A DNA stretch of 64,000 bases from Methylocystis sp. Sn-Cys (lineage in GTDB: Bacteria; Pseudomonadota; Alphaproteobacteria; Rhizobiales; Beijerinckiaceae). The stretch covers positions 124,001-188,000 of the forward strand of contig NZ_JAERVJ010000006.1 in assembly GCF_016745395.1 (NCBI RefSeq), given 5' to 3'. Below the pieces are notes generated by a model. That model was not told the origin of the DNA and did no database searches. It saw only the letters and a list, made by a program, of their open reading frames with translations. Below, piece after piece: positions 1 through 9,607 of the stretch (positions are counted from its first letter, which is position 1; each line of letters begins with the position of its first letter). The position numbers and the translations under genes are program-made.

Positions 1-1596
1 GTCGCCGGTGTCGCTGTTGCGAGCCTTGATGAAGCCGTCGAGCGTTCCGTAGAAGACGACATTGCCAGCGGTCGCGGCGGTGCCGCCCCAAACCGCGAAG
101 CGCTCCATCTTCTCCCATTTGAACTGGCCGGTGATGGCGTTGTAGGCCTTGATCTGACCCAGGCCCTCGCCCTTCTGGCGGTCGCCCTTCGGACCCGGAA
201 ACATGTTCAGCGTCGCGCCGACGAAGAACTGACCGGCGCGGTACGGAAGCATGAAGGGCTCCCAGTCCATGCAGATATGGTTCACGCCGAGGAAGAACAG
301 CTCCTTGGTCGGGTCGTAGGAGTCGAGCCCCTGATTGTGATAACCCATCGCCGAGGGGCAAACATCCTTGGCGAGATGATCCATGCGGGTGCCATATTCG
401 GGGTCGCGAACCGGCAGGCCGCTCTTCAGATCGACCTTTTTGAAGACATTGACCGTGTCGTCGATTTTGTCCGCCGAGACCAAGGTGCCGTCCGTGCGGT
501 CGAGCGTGTAGACGATGCCGTTGCGGTCCGGATGGGTCAGCAGCTTGCGAAGCTTGCCTTCCTTATCCTTCTGCTCGCTGAGCATCATGAAGTTGATGCC
601 CGCGTAATCCCATTCGTCGTGCGGCGTCTTTTGATAGCCGAATTTCGCCGCGCCGGTTTCGAGATCGCGGCCCCAAATGGTCATCGTCCACTTGTTGTCG
701 CCCGGACGCATCGTCTCGTTCCACGGCGCGGGGTTGCCGCTGCCGTAGTAGACGAGATTCGTGCCCGGATCATAAGCGAACCAGCCCCAATTCGTGCCGC
801 CGCCGATCTTCCAGGCGTCGCCTTCCCAGGTCGACGTGCCAAGGCCCTTCTGGCCATAATGCGGATTCGCCTTGTTGAAGTCGTCGCCGATCAACACGTC
901 GGAATCAGGCCCCGTGGCGTAAGCGCGCCACTTCTGCTCACCGGTACGAACGTCGTAAGCGGTCATATAACCACGCACGCCGAGCTCGGCGCCCGAGCTG
1001 CCGACAAGCACCACATCCTTGTAGACATGCGGCGCAACGGTCAGGGTCGAGCCGACTTTGAAGTCGGAGTTTTCGATCTTCCAGTATTCCTGGCCGGTAA
1101 CCGCGTTCAGGGCGACAACATTGCCGTCGAGAAGCGTCTTGATGATCAACGACGGCGTCTTGCCATCGCCAGGCCAATAGGCAAGGCCGCGATTGACGAT
1201 GTCGCAGCAGGCGACGGCGCGCGCGGCGGCGTTCTGCTTGGGCTTGTGCTGCCAAAGAATGCGCGTCGGATCGCTCAGATCGAGCGCAAAGGTGTTGTTG
1301 GGAAACGACGTATGAACATACATTTTTCCGTCGACGACAATTGGCGCGCCTTCGTGGCCGCTCAGCAGGCCCGTCGAAAAAGACCAGGAAACCTTGAGGT
1401 TCTTGACGTTGTCAGCGTTGATCTGCGTGAGCGTGCTGTAGTGGTTCGCGCTGTAGTTCTTGCCCTGCATCGCCCAGTTGTCTTCGCTCTTCGCGAGCGC
1501 TTCGAGCCGGTCTTCGGCCTGGGCGACCGACGCCATAGTGACGGGCGCCGCGATCAGGACCGACAGCAGGGAAACGGAATTTAAGAATTTCCTCAT
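1..1596 (-). CDS. mxaF: Methanol dehydrogenase large subunit MxaF (partial, C-terminus off the window)
   Basis: This is the large, PQQ-dependent subunit of periplasmic methanol dehydrogenase, which oxidises methanol to formaldehyde and passes electrons to cytochrome cL. The first 532 residues are present and the frame runs off the left edge. Residues 1-28 form a signal peptide ending AQA. The vicinal disulfide Cys130-Cys131 (AVACCD) that contacts PQQ is present. In the segment WDYAG the catalytic Asp is residue 330, which is Asp303 after removing 27 residues. Two positions on is Ala, as in calcium-type MxaF; lanthanide XoxF has Asp there. A strong AGGAGGA ribosome site precedes the ATG. mxaF normally heads mxaFJGI, so the rest should lie to the left. 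Confidence 0.97.
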   Translation of the reverse strand, partial: MRKFLNSVSLLSVLIAAPVTMASVAQAEDRLEALAKSEDNWAMQGKNYSANHYSTLTQINADNVKNLKVSWSFSTGLLSGHEGAPIVVDGKMYVHTSFPNNTFALDLSDPTRILWQHKPKQNAAARAVACCDIVNRGLAYWPGDGKTPSLIIKTLLDGNVVALNAVTGQEYWKIENSDFKVGSTLTVAPHVYKDVVLVGSSGAELGVRGYMTAYDVRTGEQKWRAYATGPDSDVLIGDDFNKANPHYGQKGLGTSTWEGDAWKIGGGTNWGWFAYDPGTNLVYYGSGNPAPWNETMRPGDNKWTMTIWGRDLETGAAKFGYQKTPHDEWDYAGINFMMLSEQKDKEGKLRKLLTHPDRNGIVYTLDRTDGTLVSADKIDDTVNVFKKVDLKSGLPVRDPEYGTRMDHLAKDVCPSAMGYHNQGLDSYDPTKELFFLGVNHICMDWEPFMLPYRAGQFFVGATLNMFPGPKGDRQKGEGLGQIKAYNAITGQFKWEKMERFAVWGGTAATAGNVVFYGTLDGFIKARNSDTGD

Positions 1597-1709
1597 AGAC
1601 GAGTCCTCCTGCGACGTCCTGCAAGACCGTTGGCGGCTTCTTGAAAGGATGACGTCGCCTCGTGAAGACGCTCCAGCATTTCTCCAGAGTCGTCATGTTC
1701 GTTGAAGGT

Positions 1710-1725
1710 CGCTTCCTTGGAAGCG
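1710..1725. promoter_or_regulatory. Perfect palindrome in the mxaF leader
   Basis: CGCTTCC-TT-GGAAGCG is a perfect inverted repeat with 7-bp arms. It lies about 115 bases upstream of the mxaF start, between the candidate promoter and the gene. It could be an operator or a 5' leader hairpin. No known regulator site is recognised. Confidence 0.4.
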
Positions 1726-1759
1726 CTTGCCGCGCTTTATGGGAGAGACGATCCGCGAG

Positions 1760-1789
1760 CATATAAATTTAAGCGTCGCAGCGTGTCTC
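1760..1789 (-). promoter_or_regulatory. Candidate mxaF promoter
   Basis: On the minus strand GAGACA and TATATG are separated by 18 bases. The Methylobacterium mxaF promoter has AAGACA at -35, so the first box matches at five of six positions; the -10 match (TAGAAA) is poor. It lies in the 343-base divergent gap between mxaF and the protease-like gene. Apart from this and the palindrome at 1710-1725, nothing else is recognised in the gap. Confidence 0.25.
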
Positions 1790-1939
1790 TACGATTTATC
1801 GGTAATGTGCCTCGGGAAAGAATGGCATATCGCCTCCCGGTATTTCCTACGCACCGGCGCTAACGCGTCGTCATCTTGACGCGGGTCGACATGCGGTATC
1901 TTCTCCCGCCGAACTGCATGGCTATAAGAAGCATGACGC

Positions 1940-2749
1940 ATGTCTGATCGTATGGTTTTCGGCCTTTTTGGCGCCTATCTGCTGACGCTCGGCGCCGCCG
2001 GTTTCGAGGGCCCGAAGGCGCCGATCGTCGACATCGCGCTGTATCCGCAGGACGGGCGCCGCCTGATGACCGACGCCGACTTGGCGCGCTTTCCTGGGGC
2101 TGGCGTGCTGATGTGCTATTCTGATTTTGGCGCGCTGGAGCGCGGCGCGGCGGCATGGCTGATCGGCGCGCATGATCTCGTCGTGGTAAACGCGCATAAT
2201 TTTGTCGACAGCAAGCTGGTTCCGACGCACCCCGTGACGAACTGCTTTTTTCGTATCGCGGGCGGCGATTATTACTTCGACGGCGACAATGTGCTGTTCG
2301 GCGCGGCGGTGGAGTCCAAAGGCCTGCACATCACCGACGACTGGGCGCTCCTACGGCTGCTGCAACCGACGCCTGACAATGTGAAGCCGCAGCCCATCCC
2401 GGATGCGAGCAACATAATGACCGGACCGGGGATGAAGGTGACGATGGTGGCGCCCGCGGGACATTCCAATACGCGCCTCCCCGCCACGATCGAATTATGC
2501 GAGATCCATCGCATCGACGAACCGAGCGAGGGCCATGTGCGGCGTGCGCGGCACGACTGTAATGACGGCTACGGCGGCTCCGGGTCGGGATTATTCTCGG
2601 AAGACGGTCGGCTGATCGCCATGCACAGCGCCTCGTTGGATATGAACCTTCAGAGGCCCTTCGACATCGAGACGCATTATGGCTCCGCCATGCTTTTCGA
2701 GGGCGACCTCGCGAAAGCCATTCGAGCGGCCGTCGAGACCCCGCGCTGA
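1940..2749 (+). CDS. Secreted trypsin-like (S1 family) serine protease-like protein
   Basis: A 269-residue protein with a hydrophobic N-terminus (residues 5-20) consistent with export. A chymotrypsin-fold triad can be traced: His86 in VVNAHNF, Asp133 or Asp134 in DDWALLRL, and Ser214 in GYGGSGSGLF, in the place of GDSGGP. Cysteines at 59, 102, 187 and 207 could form disulfides. The gene is divergent from mxaF and ends directly against the convergent cytochrome gene with no spacing. Substrate and any role in methanol oxidation are unknown. The Asp to Gly change before the catalytic Ser leaves activity uncertain. An alternative start is Met5. Confidence 0.7.
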   Translation: MSDRMVFGLFGAYLLTLGAAGFEGPKAPIVDIALYPQDGRRLMTDADLARFPGAGVLMCYSDFGALERGAAAWLIGAHDLVVVNAHNFVDSKLVPTHPVTNCFFRIAGGDYYFDGDNVLFGAAVESKGLHITDDWALLRLLQPTPDNVKPQPIPDASNIMTGPGMKVTMVAPAGHSNTRLPATIELCEIHRIDEPSEGHVRRARHDCNDGYGGSGSGLFSEDGRLIAMHSASLDMNLQRPFDIETHYGSAMLFEGDLAKAIRAAVETPR

Positions 2750-3613
2750 TTATTCTTTCGGGGGGATGGTTCGTAGATAGGCGACAAGCGCGTCTAGATC
2801 CTCTCTCGACATCTTTGCGAAATGCGCCTTGGCGAGCGTCGACATGGGCGGCTTGAGCGGATCGCCGTTACGCGAGACCCCTTGCGTGATGGCGCGCGCG
2901 ATCTCCTCGCTCGACCAGGCGCCGAGACCTTTCTCCTGATGCGCGCTGATATTCGATGCGACAGCGACTCCGCCGGGGGTGCGGAAGATTTTTCCACCCG
3001 CGCCGAGTCGGTTTACGTGATCGGGCGCATCGTCTTTTTCGCCACTGTGGCAGGACAGGCAGCGGGCGATCGAGGCGACATAGAGCCCGCGCTTGATTTT
3101 GTTGGAAAGCGCCGCGTCATCGAAAGGGGCCTCGGCGCCGGGTAGCGGATGCGGCGCCCATTCGCCATGTCGCTGTGGCGGTTGCGCAGGTTGGGTTCGA
3201 ACGGGAGCTGCGGCGCGAAGAAAGGAGATGATCGCGTCGAGATCGTCTTTGGTCAACGCACGGTAGGAGTCGGAAGGCATCACAGGCGCGAGCTGCCCGT
3301 CCCGGCCGACGCCGGCGACAATGGCGGCGCCCAGCGCCTCGTCGCTCCAGCCGCCCACGCCCGTCTCTTTGTCGGGTGAGATATTCGAACCGCGTACGGC
3401 ATAGCCATTGCCGGAGAACGTCTGAGACCCGCCGGAGAAGCGCGCGGCGTAATCATAGCCCCCGGGGCCCCGCGGCGTGTGGCAATTATCGCAGGCGCCG
3501 AGGGCCTCCACCAGATATTGCCCGCGCGCTCTGTCGGCTGCGGCGGAGTCACGGATGCTCAGGGCGGCAGCCCCCATGCAGAAGGCAGCAAGGAGAAATA
3601 CGCGACTGATCAT
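2750..3613 (-). CDS. Periplasmic di-haem cytochrome c
   Basis: A 287-residue protein starting at a Met followed by a signal peptide (about residues 1-26, ending SAAA). It has two class I-type haem-binding motifs, CDNCH at 41-45 and CLSCH at 185-189, each followed by a Met-bearing segment that could supply the axial ligand (VMP near 111 and PPMS near the C-terminus). This resembles the di-haem cytochrome subunits of membrane-bound dehydrogenases. The frame stays open upstream to 3688, but that extension lacks signal-peptide character. Closeness to mxaF suggests a periplasmic electron carrier; its partner dehydrogenase is not in the window. Confidence 0.85.
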   Translation of the reverse strand: MISRVFLLAAFCMGAAALSIRDSAAADRARGQYLVEALGACDNCHTPRGPGGYDYAARFSGGSQTFSGNGYAVRGSNISPDKETGVGGWSDEALGAAIVAGVGRDGQLAPVMPSDSYRALTKDDLDAIISFLRAAAPVRTQPAQPPQRHGEWAPHPLPGAEAPFDDAALSNKIKRGLYVASIARCLSCHSGEKDDAPDHVNRLGAGGKIFRTPGGVAVASNISAHQEKGLGAWSSEEIARAITQGVSRNGDPLKPPMSTLAKAHFAKMSREDLDALVAYLRTIPPKE

Positions 3614-3951
3614 ACGAACGACCCAAAACGCCGCGGTTGAATCGACATCGACGTTCCTACAACAGCGCCATTGTGACGTCTTCTTCATTATTTCCCGGAG
3701 ACTACAGGAAGAATCAGCACTTCGCAGCAGACCCCCGCCTCGCCCGACAGATGGACGTCGAAGCAGCCTGCGTTAAGGAAATTGCAATGGTCGGAACATT
3801 ATGGCGACGAGAAGCATCGACGGCGGAGCGACTCTCGATCGGGATGCTTTCACGGAAGCAAGGGAAAAATCGGAAGGCGCCTTTACGGCGACGACTAGAA
3901 ATGATTATGGCCGCACATCGGACCCTGAACGCTCAACGCTCTGCGGGAACA
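3614..3951. other. Divergent intergenic region, nothing specific seen
   Basis: A gap of 338 bases between the divergent cytochrome c and DUF3617-like genes. Open frames continue upstream of both chosen starts, but the predicted peptides look non-coding. No clear promoter or RNA element was recognised. Confidence 0.4.
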
Positions 3952-4380
3952 ATGTTGAAAAGCCCCCTGCTTTCTCCCAGCCTGTTCGCGTTGGTCATGA
4001 GCCTCTCCGGTTCGGTGGGAGAGGCGCAGCCGACGGGCGCGGCGCAAACCGAGCTGCCAACAAGAGCTCCGGGTTTGTGGCGGATCACAACGGTTTCTCC
4101 CGAGATCGGGATGCAGACCAATGACGTCTGCATTGCCGAGGGCGACAGCATCATCGGCCCTCGCGCGAGTGGCTGTACGCAACCATCCGTCTCGCGTGCA
4201 GGCGACCAAGTGATCGTCACGGTCGAATGTGTCGCGGGCGGCAGGCGCGAGGTTGAGAGCTTTCTCTTCACGGGCGATTTCAAATCCTGGTATCGCGCCC
4301 AATCCAAAATGAGCTCGGGAGCGAAACGTTCCGGCTTCACGATCGACGCGAAATTACTGCGAAAGAGCTGCGAGCCTTGA
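3952..4380 (+). CDS. Small secreted DUF3617-like protein
   Basis: A 142-residue protein starting at the ATG directly before a signal peptide (about residues 1-27, ending GEAQ). The mature part has the plan of the DUF3617 family: a GLWRITT strand at the N-terminus, conserved cysteines (DVCIAEGD, SGCTQP, VECVAGG, RKSCEP) and a final sheet region. The family is common in proteobacteria and of unknown function, probably periplasmic. Longer starts at 3901 and 3907 exist but add basic, non-signal sequence. No operon partner is visible. The 214 bases that follow, up to the tolC-like gene, hold nothing recognisable. Confidence 0.6.
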   Translation: MLKSPLLSPSLFALVMSLSGSVGEAQPTGAAQTELPTRAPGLWRITTVSPEIGMQTNDVCIAEGDSIIGPRASGCTQPSVSRAGDQVIVTVECVAGGRREVESFLFTGDFKSWYRAQSKMSSGAKRSGFTIDAKLLRKSCEP

Positions 4381-4594
4381 GGCCTGCGGCGTGTTCCGCC
4401 GCGCCCGGCGTCGAGCGTATGCCGTTTCACTATATGAAAGACGCGGGGGCGAATTACATCCAGCCCGTCTCCGGAATTCAGTCTCCCGCTCTGTCCGACA
4501 TGAAGTTGCAGCTCGAGGTCGTTATCAACGGACGTCCTGCCAATCTGCTGATACTCTGTGACGTTTGCCTCGAAAGGTTACGAAAGATCATGCC

Positions 4595-6052
4595 CTACTC
4601 TGCTTGCTTGACGGCTGGCGGGTTCCACGCTTCCAGCCCAAACCATTGATCCTTGATTTGCTCGTAATGCGTCGTCGCGTCATAGACGGGGACATCGAGC
4701 GCCAGTTTTTCCGCTGAAAGCTGCCCCATCGACGCCAGAAGCCCGAACCCGGAGAGAATGCGGTTGCGCTGAGCGTCCACCAGAGCAATCCTCGCGCTCA
4801 ACAGCGTCAGTTGGGCGTTCAAAATATCCCATGTGGTTCGCAGGCTGATTTTGGCTTCCTGCCGAATGCCGGCAAGAGCGGACTCGGCGCTTCTGGCTTG
4901 CTCCCTTGCCGAGGCCGCGAGCTTGCTCGATTCGTTCCAGGCGGCCCAGGCGGCCTCGACCGACTGCTTAATCTCGTTGATTTGCTGGTGGTAAAGGAAC
5001 TTTGCTTCCCCGAGCCTCTCCTTGGCCTGCCGGGCCCGGGCATAGACAATGCCGCCTTCATAAACGGGCACATTCACTTGAACCCCGACCATACCTTGAA
5101 AAAGCCGCTCGTTCGGCGCGCCGACATATCCAACGTAATTGAAGTTCTGATTTACCGAACCGACAAGGTTCACTGTCGGCGCGAGCTCTCCTTCGGCAAT
5201 TTTCACAGCAAGCTCGATGATATCGACGTTGTATCGAGCCGCGAGCGCAGCCGGATGGTCGGTAAGGGCGAGCTGAACGGCGGCGCCAACATTCTGTGGC
5301 AGCATCCGATCCGGCGACCCGACAGCCGTCAACCTGTTCGGCGATCGTCCGATCAACTGGCTGTAGGCGGAAATGCTCGACTGAAGATTCACCGTCGACG
5401 TCGAGCGATCCAACTTGCCGCGAGCCAGATAGGATTCCGCCTGGAAGATATCCGTCTTGGTGACTTCCCCGCCGAGAAACCGTCCTTTGGTCGTCACGAC
5501 CTGATTGGCGACGGCGCGGACAAAATTATCCCGAAGCTTGTAGACCGCAGCGTCGTGCAAAACATTCAGATAAGCCGCTGCGGCGTTTGCCAGAACGATA
5601 TTCTCGGCATTGCGCAAAATCTGGCGAGATTGGAAAATCTGAGCCTTCGCTTGGTCGATTCCGTTAAGCCCTCGAAAGCCGTTGAAGATATTGAGATTGA
5701 CCAGCAAGCCTGCGCCGGCCGGCTGAGTCAATGTGTAGGACTTGAACGCGCTCGTCAGCAGGTTCTGCTGGAGGACGGCATAATTGCCGAGAAGATTCAC
5801 CGTGGGAAGAAGGGTTCCGCGCGCCATCGGCAGGTTCTCGTCAACGCTGCGTGTGCTGGCTCGCTGTGCGTTCAGTTGCGGATTCGTGAGATAGGCTTCG
5901 GACAATGCGTCTGTCAGCGTTTCGGCGTGCGCGTGCCGAGCAAGCAAGGGCCACGAGCAGGCAGCTAAAATAAAGAGCAGCGTGTGACCGCCGATTGAGG
6001 GAACTCTCCTTGCCGGTTTCCCGAAGGGAAATACTCTCGCCTGTCCCATCAC
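4595..6052 (-). CDS. TolC-family outer-membrane efflux channel
   Basis: A 485-residue outer-membrane factor with a signal peptide ending HAHA near residue 43. It shows the duplicated TolC plan of long alpha-helical barrel segments (residues 50-250 and 270-460). Typical strings include LTDALSEAYLTNPQLNAQR at the start of the mature protein and, in the second repeat, PVYEGGIVYARARQAKE. It closes the TackOD1, GT2, HlyD, glycosidase and TolC gene set, so it most likely provides the outer-membrane exit for that module. It is shorter and differently built from the NodT-type channel at 13198. Confidence 0.9.
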   Translation of the reverse strand: MMGQARVFPFGKPARRVPSIGGHTLLFILAACSWPLLARHAHAETLTDALSEAYLTNPQLNAQRASTRSVDENLPMARGTLLPTVNLLGNYAVLQQNLLTSAFKSYTLTQPAGAGLLVNLNIFNGFRGLNGIDQAKAQIFQSRQILRNAENIVLANAAAAYLNVLHDAAVYKLRDNFVRAVANQVVTTKGRFLGGEVTKTDIFQAESYLARGKLDRSTSTVNLQSSISAYSQLIGRSPNRLTAVGSPDRMLPQNVGAAVQLALTDHPAALAARYNVDIIELAVKIAEGELAPTVNLVGSVNQNFNYVGYVGAPNERLFQGMVGVQVNVPVYEGGIVYARARQAKERLGEAKFLYHQQINEIKQSVEAAWAAWNESSKLAASAREQARSAESALAGIRQEAKISLRTTWDILNAQLTLLSARIALVDAQRNRILSGFGLLASMGQLSAEKLALDVPVYDATTHYEQIKDQWFGLEAWNPPAVKQAE

Positions 6053-6163
6053 AGTTTTCCCCTAACGATCCTTCGAGCTCCCCGAGAGAGGAGTGCGTTC
6101 AGCATGAGCGGGAAAAGAAATTTGCAACGATCGCCTCGCAGAAACCTCCATTATCGTTCGTTT

Positions 6164-7033
6164 TCAGCCGTCGACTTCTCCATACATTTGCGCGAGTGAA
6201 TCGTAGTCGTGCAACGCCAGGCCCTCGTAACGGGGGGACCGGAATCGACCCGTGATCAGATTGTCGAAATCGACCATAGCGGAAGAAAAACGATCCGGCG
6301 GCGTTCCGCGCCAAGTGACGCCGGGCTCGGCGTCGCCGACCTCCGCCCCCATCCTCCAACGCCGGCCAGCCCCCTCGATCTGTGCGATTGCTGGAGCGGC
6401 CCACTCGAGCGCGCGTTTGGGATCGGATCGATAGGACATGATCGACAGCGAGTCAGCCCGTCTTGCAAGCTCGCGCATGAAGTTGGAGCCGCCTGTCGTA
6501 AGCGTCGCAAAAACCGGATTAACGGCGATGTCGATCTTTTGATAAGGCGCGGCGGCTCGCAAAAGGTCATAAAACTTCACCGAACCCTTCATAAGAGCAG
6601 GTCGCGTCGGTTTGTCGTTCCAATCCGGCACTGCATTGGGCTCGACATCGAAATGGAGCCCGTCGAACAATTTCGTTTCCACCGCCAACCTGACAAGTAA
6701 GGCGGCATGCTCCGGCAGTTGCGCTGGTCCCCACGCCCAGTCGGGCTCGCCGGCCACTGCATAAACGCGCCGTCCGTTTGAACGCATCGCGCGCAACGTC
6801 GCGCAAGCGTCTCTGCGTCTGGTGAGAAGCGCCTCGGCAGCCGTCGGGCTGACGTAAACGAATAGTGTCGATATCCCGCGCTTCTCTGCAAAAGTCAGCA
6901 TAGCGCCGGGGGACAAAACGCGATCCTTCCACACCCACATCGCCATGCGCGGCGGCGCGTTTCGCGCTTTCGCGAAAACGCTCGCCAAAGGCGTTACTGC
7001 ACAGGCCGACAAGAATGAGCGGCGAGACGTCAT
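6164..7033 (-). CDS. Exported TIM-barrel protein, glycoside hydrolase-like
   Basis: A 289-residue protein that begins with a Tat-like signal (TSRRSFLSACAVTPLASVFA). The body resembles GH18/GH114-type barrels: FDGLHFDVEPNAVPDW carries a DxE pair at the end of a strand, followed by IDIAVNPVF and SLSIMSYRSD. It lies between the HlyD and TolC genes of the polysaccharide-type cluster, which suggests trimming or release of the exported polymer. Substrate is unknown. An alternative ATG at 7048 would add five residues. The call rests on motif resemblance only. Confidence 0.55.
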   Translation of the reverse strand: MTSRRSFLSACAVTPLASVFAKARNAPPRMAMWVWKDRVLSPGAMLTFAEKRGISTLFVYVSPTAAEALLTRRRDACATLRAMRSNGRRVYAVAGEPDWAWGPAQLPEHAALLVRLAVETKLFDGLHFDVEPNAVPDWNDKPTRPALMKGSVKFYDLLRAAAPYQKIDIAVNPVFATLTTGGSNFMRELARRADSLSIMSYRSDPKRALEWAAPAIAQIEGAGRRWRMGAEVGDAEPGVTWRGTPPDRFSSAMVDFDNLITGRFRSPRYEGLALHDYDSLAQMYGEVDG

Positions 7034-7124
7034 AACTGCTCTGATCATGTGAAGCGGCGCCTTTCGAGAAATGAGCGGCCGAGCAAGCGGCGGCGAGCGA
7101 CTTTGCAAAAGGCGCTGGGGTTGC

Positions 7125-8306
7125 TCACTTGCGCTGCGCCTTTTCCCGAGGCTCGAGCGGCGTCTCGCGCGCGGCCAAGCGAATCCCTAACATTCCATAT
7201 TCAGGCGCTGGATTCCTATCGCGAGCAAAAGCGGCGATCAGCCATTTGGAGCTGGAGACAACGGCGCTTACAATTGCCTCGGGCGCCGATGTAATGACAT
7301 TCGAAGGCGCAAGCGGCGTCGTCACTCTGATTTTCGCCAAAAGCGGAAAAGCGCCGCCGTCTTCGATAGAGATTCGCGCGAGTTGCTGACGCTCTATCGT
7401 GCGGAAAGCCGATTGAAACTCGGCTGGTAGTTGGTCGGTGATGTTCCCAACGGCCTCGATGCGCCCGACCTGGCGCTTGAACCCATCCGTGATGACAACG
7501 GTTTGGCCCGGATCGGCTGCATAGATGCGGTTTGTCGGGAGATAGGCCAGAATGAACTGCTTTCCGTGGTAAATCTCCGCAATCTTGCCCGCTGCCCCCG
7601 GCGAGAGCACGGTCCCAGGGGTCGCGACATGCGCGCCGAGCGTTCCCGCGACCGGACTGATAATTGCGCCATCGCGGTACGAACGCTGCGCCGCGTCAAC
7701 GGCTTCCTGAAGACGGACGAGATTGCTGAGAACCGAAGCGCGCTCGCTCGTCAGGCCCGCCTGCTCCGCCCGTAACGACGCGACTTCGCGTTCGGCCTCG
7801 AAACGATCTCTCGTTGCTTCCAGCAGACGCGTCGTCGTGCTGTAGCCGCGCGCCATCGCTTGGTCCACGACGGCATAGGCGGCGCCGGAATGTTTTATGC
7901 GCTGCTGCGCGACTGGAAGCATAGCGTCGATCGCCGATAGCCGCGCGTCGATCTGGGCCTTGCGGACGTCGAATTGACCTTTGCGCGAGGTGAGATCGGA
8001 AATCAGATCGATCATCTGTGTCGACAGGACTTTGCCGATCTGATCGCCCGCCGCGACTTTGTCGCCCGGCCGAACCGAAATCGTCAGCAGTTGCGCGCTG
8101 AAGGAAGGCGACACGACTTCCTCGTCCTCGAGGACCATGCCGTTGGCCTCCATGAAGATCATCGGGCCGAAAACGAGAAACAAAACCCAGCATCCCGCGC
8201 CAACGAGCGCGGCCAGATAAATCTTGCGTGCAAGAGACTGGGCGGCGCGGGCTTGATTCTTCAGGTTGTCGGGCCGCGAAAGCGGACGCAATGAATGGAG
8301 CGTCAT
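7125..8306 (-). CDS. HlyD/EmrA-type membrane fusion protein
   Basis: A 393-residue periplasmic adaptor. It has one N-terminal membrane helix (about residues 28-50, LAALVGAGCWVLFLVFGP), a lipoyl-like half motif (LLTISVRPGDKVAAGDQIG), a long coiled coil (about 95-220) and the second half motif (ISPVAGTLGAHVATPGTVL). The start at 8306 is chosen because AAGGAGACAGG sits just upstream. The frame is open further upstream, but that part overlaps the GT2 gene. The gene is 23 bases downstream of the glycosyltransferase, an arrangement like Alg44-type polysaccharide exporters in which the adaptor couples an inner-membrane synthase to TolC. Confidence 0.88.
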   Translation of the reverse strand: MTLHSLRPLSRPDNLKNQARAAQSLARKIYLAALVGAGCWVLFLVFGPMIFMEANGMVLEDEEVVSPSFSAQLLTISVRPGDKVAAGDQIGKVLSTQMIDLISDLTSRKGQFDVRKAQIDARLSAIDAMLPVAQQRIKHSGAAYAVVDQAMARGYSTTTRLLEATRDRFEAEREVASLRAEQAGLTSERASVLSNLVRLQEAVDAAQRSYRDGAIISPVAGTLGAHVATPGTVLSPGAAGKIAEIYHGKQFILAYLPTNRIYAADPGQTVVITDGFKRQVGRIEAVGNITDQLPAEFQSAFRTIERQQLARISIEDGGAFPLLAKIRVTTPLAPSNVITSAPEAIVSAVVSSSKWLIAAFARDRNPAPEYGMLGIRLAARETPLEPREKAQRK

Positions 8307-8329
8307 GGATCCCTGTCTCCTTTTTCGTC

Positions 8330-9607
8330 TTAGCGCCAGATCATGAGATCGCGTGACTTTTGCGGGACGTAGTTGTCTCGGAGCGAAGATGAAAAAATGA
8401 TCTCCGTGACGTAGGCATATAACCGGTTCATGCGCATGACGTAGGACTGGAACAAGCCAAACAACGGAACGAATGGCGCCAATCGCCAGAAAATGGGTTT
8501 GCCTGTGATGAGCACAGCCGCAAAAAACGTCACGACATCGAAGGTAAAGAGCAGCATCGCAACCGCGATCAGCAAAAGAACTCCAAATTGACCGTAATTG
8601 ACCAGGAGCCAGACGACATAAAATGGAGAGGCAAGCGTCGGCAGCATGTTGAAGATGATGAAATCCCACTGATGGAACGCTTCACGCCAGTTGAAGGCGG
8701 AGCTGAACGGGTTCATAAGCCGGGGATATTTGCGGTAGCGAACCCAGATGGCGTCACGCTCCCAGCGATTGCGCTGGCGCCAGAGATTGTAAAAGGAGTC
8801 GGGGACGTCCGTGTAGCAAACCGAATGTCTGGTGAAGACAACTCTGTAACCGCAGGAACGTAGGCGAAGCGTAAAGTCCAAATCTTCGCCGCCGCCCACA
8901 TCCATGCCGCTGACACGCTCCCACGCGTCGCGCCGAAATGCGCCAAAAGCGCCAGAGACGCAGACAACTTGGTCGAGAACGTCCGAAAAGGCCTTTCCCA
9001 GCGAAATCGAAAGCAAATATTCGATTGCCTGCAGCGATGTGATGATCGACGCCTGCCAGTTGCGCACCAAGATATTTCCGCTCGAACCTGCGATTTCTGA
9101 ATCGCTAGCAAATGGTCGCAGCAGCTCCTCGATTGCATCCGGCTCGAAGGAGCAATCGCAGTCGATGACGACAAAGATGTCGCCCTTTGCAATTCGCGCT
9201 GCGAGATTGAGCGCGGCAGCTTTACCGCCGCGTAATTCGAGTCGGGCGACTGAGCTCACAAGATTTTCGCGCCTGGCTCGGGTCATGATTTCGTAGGTCC
9301 GGTCGTTTGAACCGTCATCGACACAGACGATCTCGAAGTTTTTGAAGGTTTGAGCGTGAAGCGAGCGGATGCACTTCTCGATCGACGCTTCTTCATTGTG
9401 CCCGGCGAGAAGGATCGAGACGGCAGGAAGGGGCCCTATCGGACCGGTGTGGCGGCGCTCGCCAAACAGCAATGCTGCGGCGGTGGCTTGCACGCCAAGG
9501 AAATAGCGAGGCGCCTCTGCAAGAATTGTGAGCCAAAGAAGCGCGAAGTAAGCCGATCCCGGCAGCGCTAGGAGAAAGTGCCAGGCGGAAATGACAGCGT
9601 CGATCAT
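8330..9607 (-). CDS. Processive family-2 glycosyltransferase (membrane polysaccharide synthase)
   Basis: A 425-residue inner-membrane synthase. The cytoplasmic GT-A domain shows all processive signatures: VDDGS (Asp97/98) and DCD (149-151) for UDP-sugar and metal binding, GGGED (238-242) for the acceptor, and QRNRW (278-282) as the QxxRW motif. Membrane segments lie at about 8-30 and in four or more helices after 310. The overlap at 9604-9607 couples it to the TackOD1 gene. Sugar specificity cannot be read from sequence; cellulose, hyaluronan and PNAG synthases share these motifs. With the HlyD and TolC genes it forms a plausible exopolysaccharide exporter. Confidence 0.9.
   Translation of the reverse strand: MIDAVISAWHFLLALPGSAYFALLWLTILAEAPRYFLGVQATAAALLFGERRHTGPIGPLPAVSILLAGHNEEASIEKCIRSLHAQTFKNFEIVCVDDGSNDRTYEIMTRARRENLVSSVARLELRGGKAAALNLAARIAKGDIFVVIDCDCSFEPDAIEELLRPFASDSEIAGSSGNILVRNWQASIITSLQAIEYLLSISLGKAFSDVLDQVVCVSGAFGAFRRDAWERVSGMDVGGGEDLDFTLRLRSCGYRVVFTRHSVCYTDVPDSFYNLWRQRNRWERDAIWVRYRKYPRLMNPFSSAFNWREAFHQWDFIIFNMLPTLASPFYVVWLLVNYGQFGVLLLIAVAMLLFTFDVVTFFAAVLITGKPIFWRLAPFVPLFGLFQSYVMRMNRLYAYVTEIIFSSSLRDNYVPQKSRDLMIWR

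Noticed and set aside
277-1584. Long plus-strand open frame (435 codons) opposite mxaF
   Set aside because: It is antisense to the full mxaF coding sequence, whose translation matches the family throughout. High-GC DNA gives such mirror frames.
1-1596. XoxF-type (lanthanide) methanol dehydrogenase
   Set aside because: The position two residues after the catalytic Asp is Ala, not Asp.
4377-4649. Small plus-strand frame after the DUF3617-like gene
   Set aside because: It runs into the antisense of the tolC-like gene and lacks a ribosome site or recognisable features.
4811-5968. Plus-strand open frame of 385 codons
   Set aside because: Antisense to the TolC-family gene, which has clear family strings along its length.
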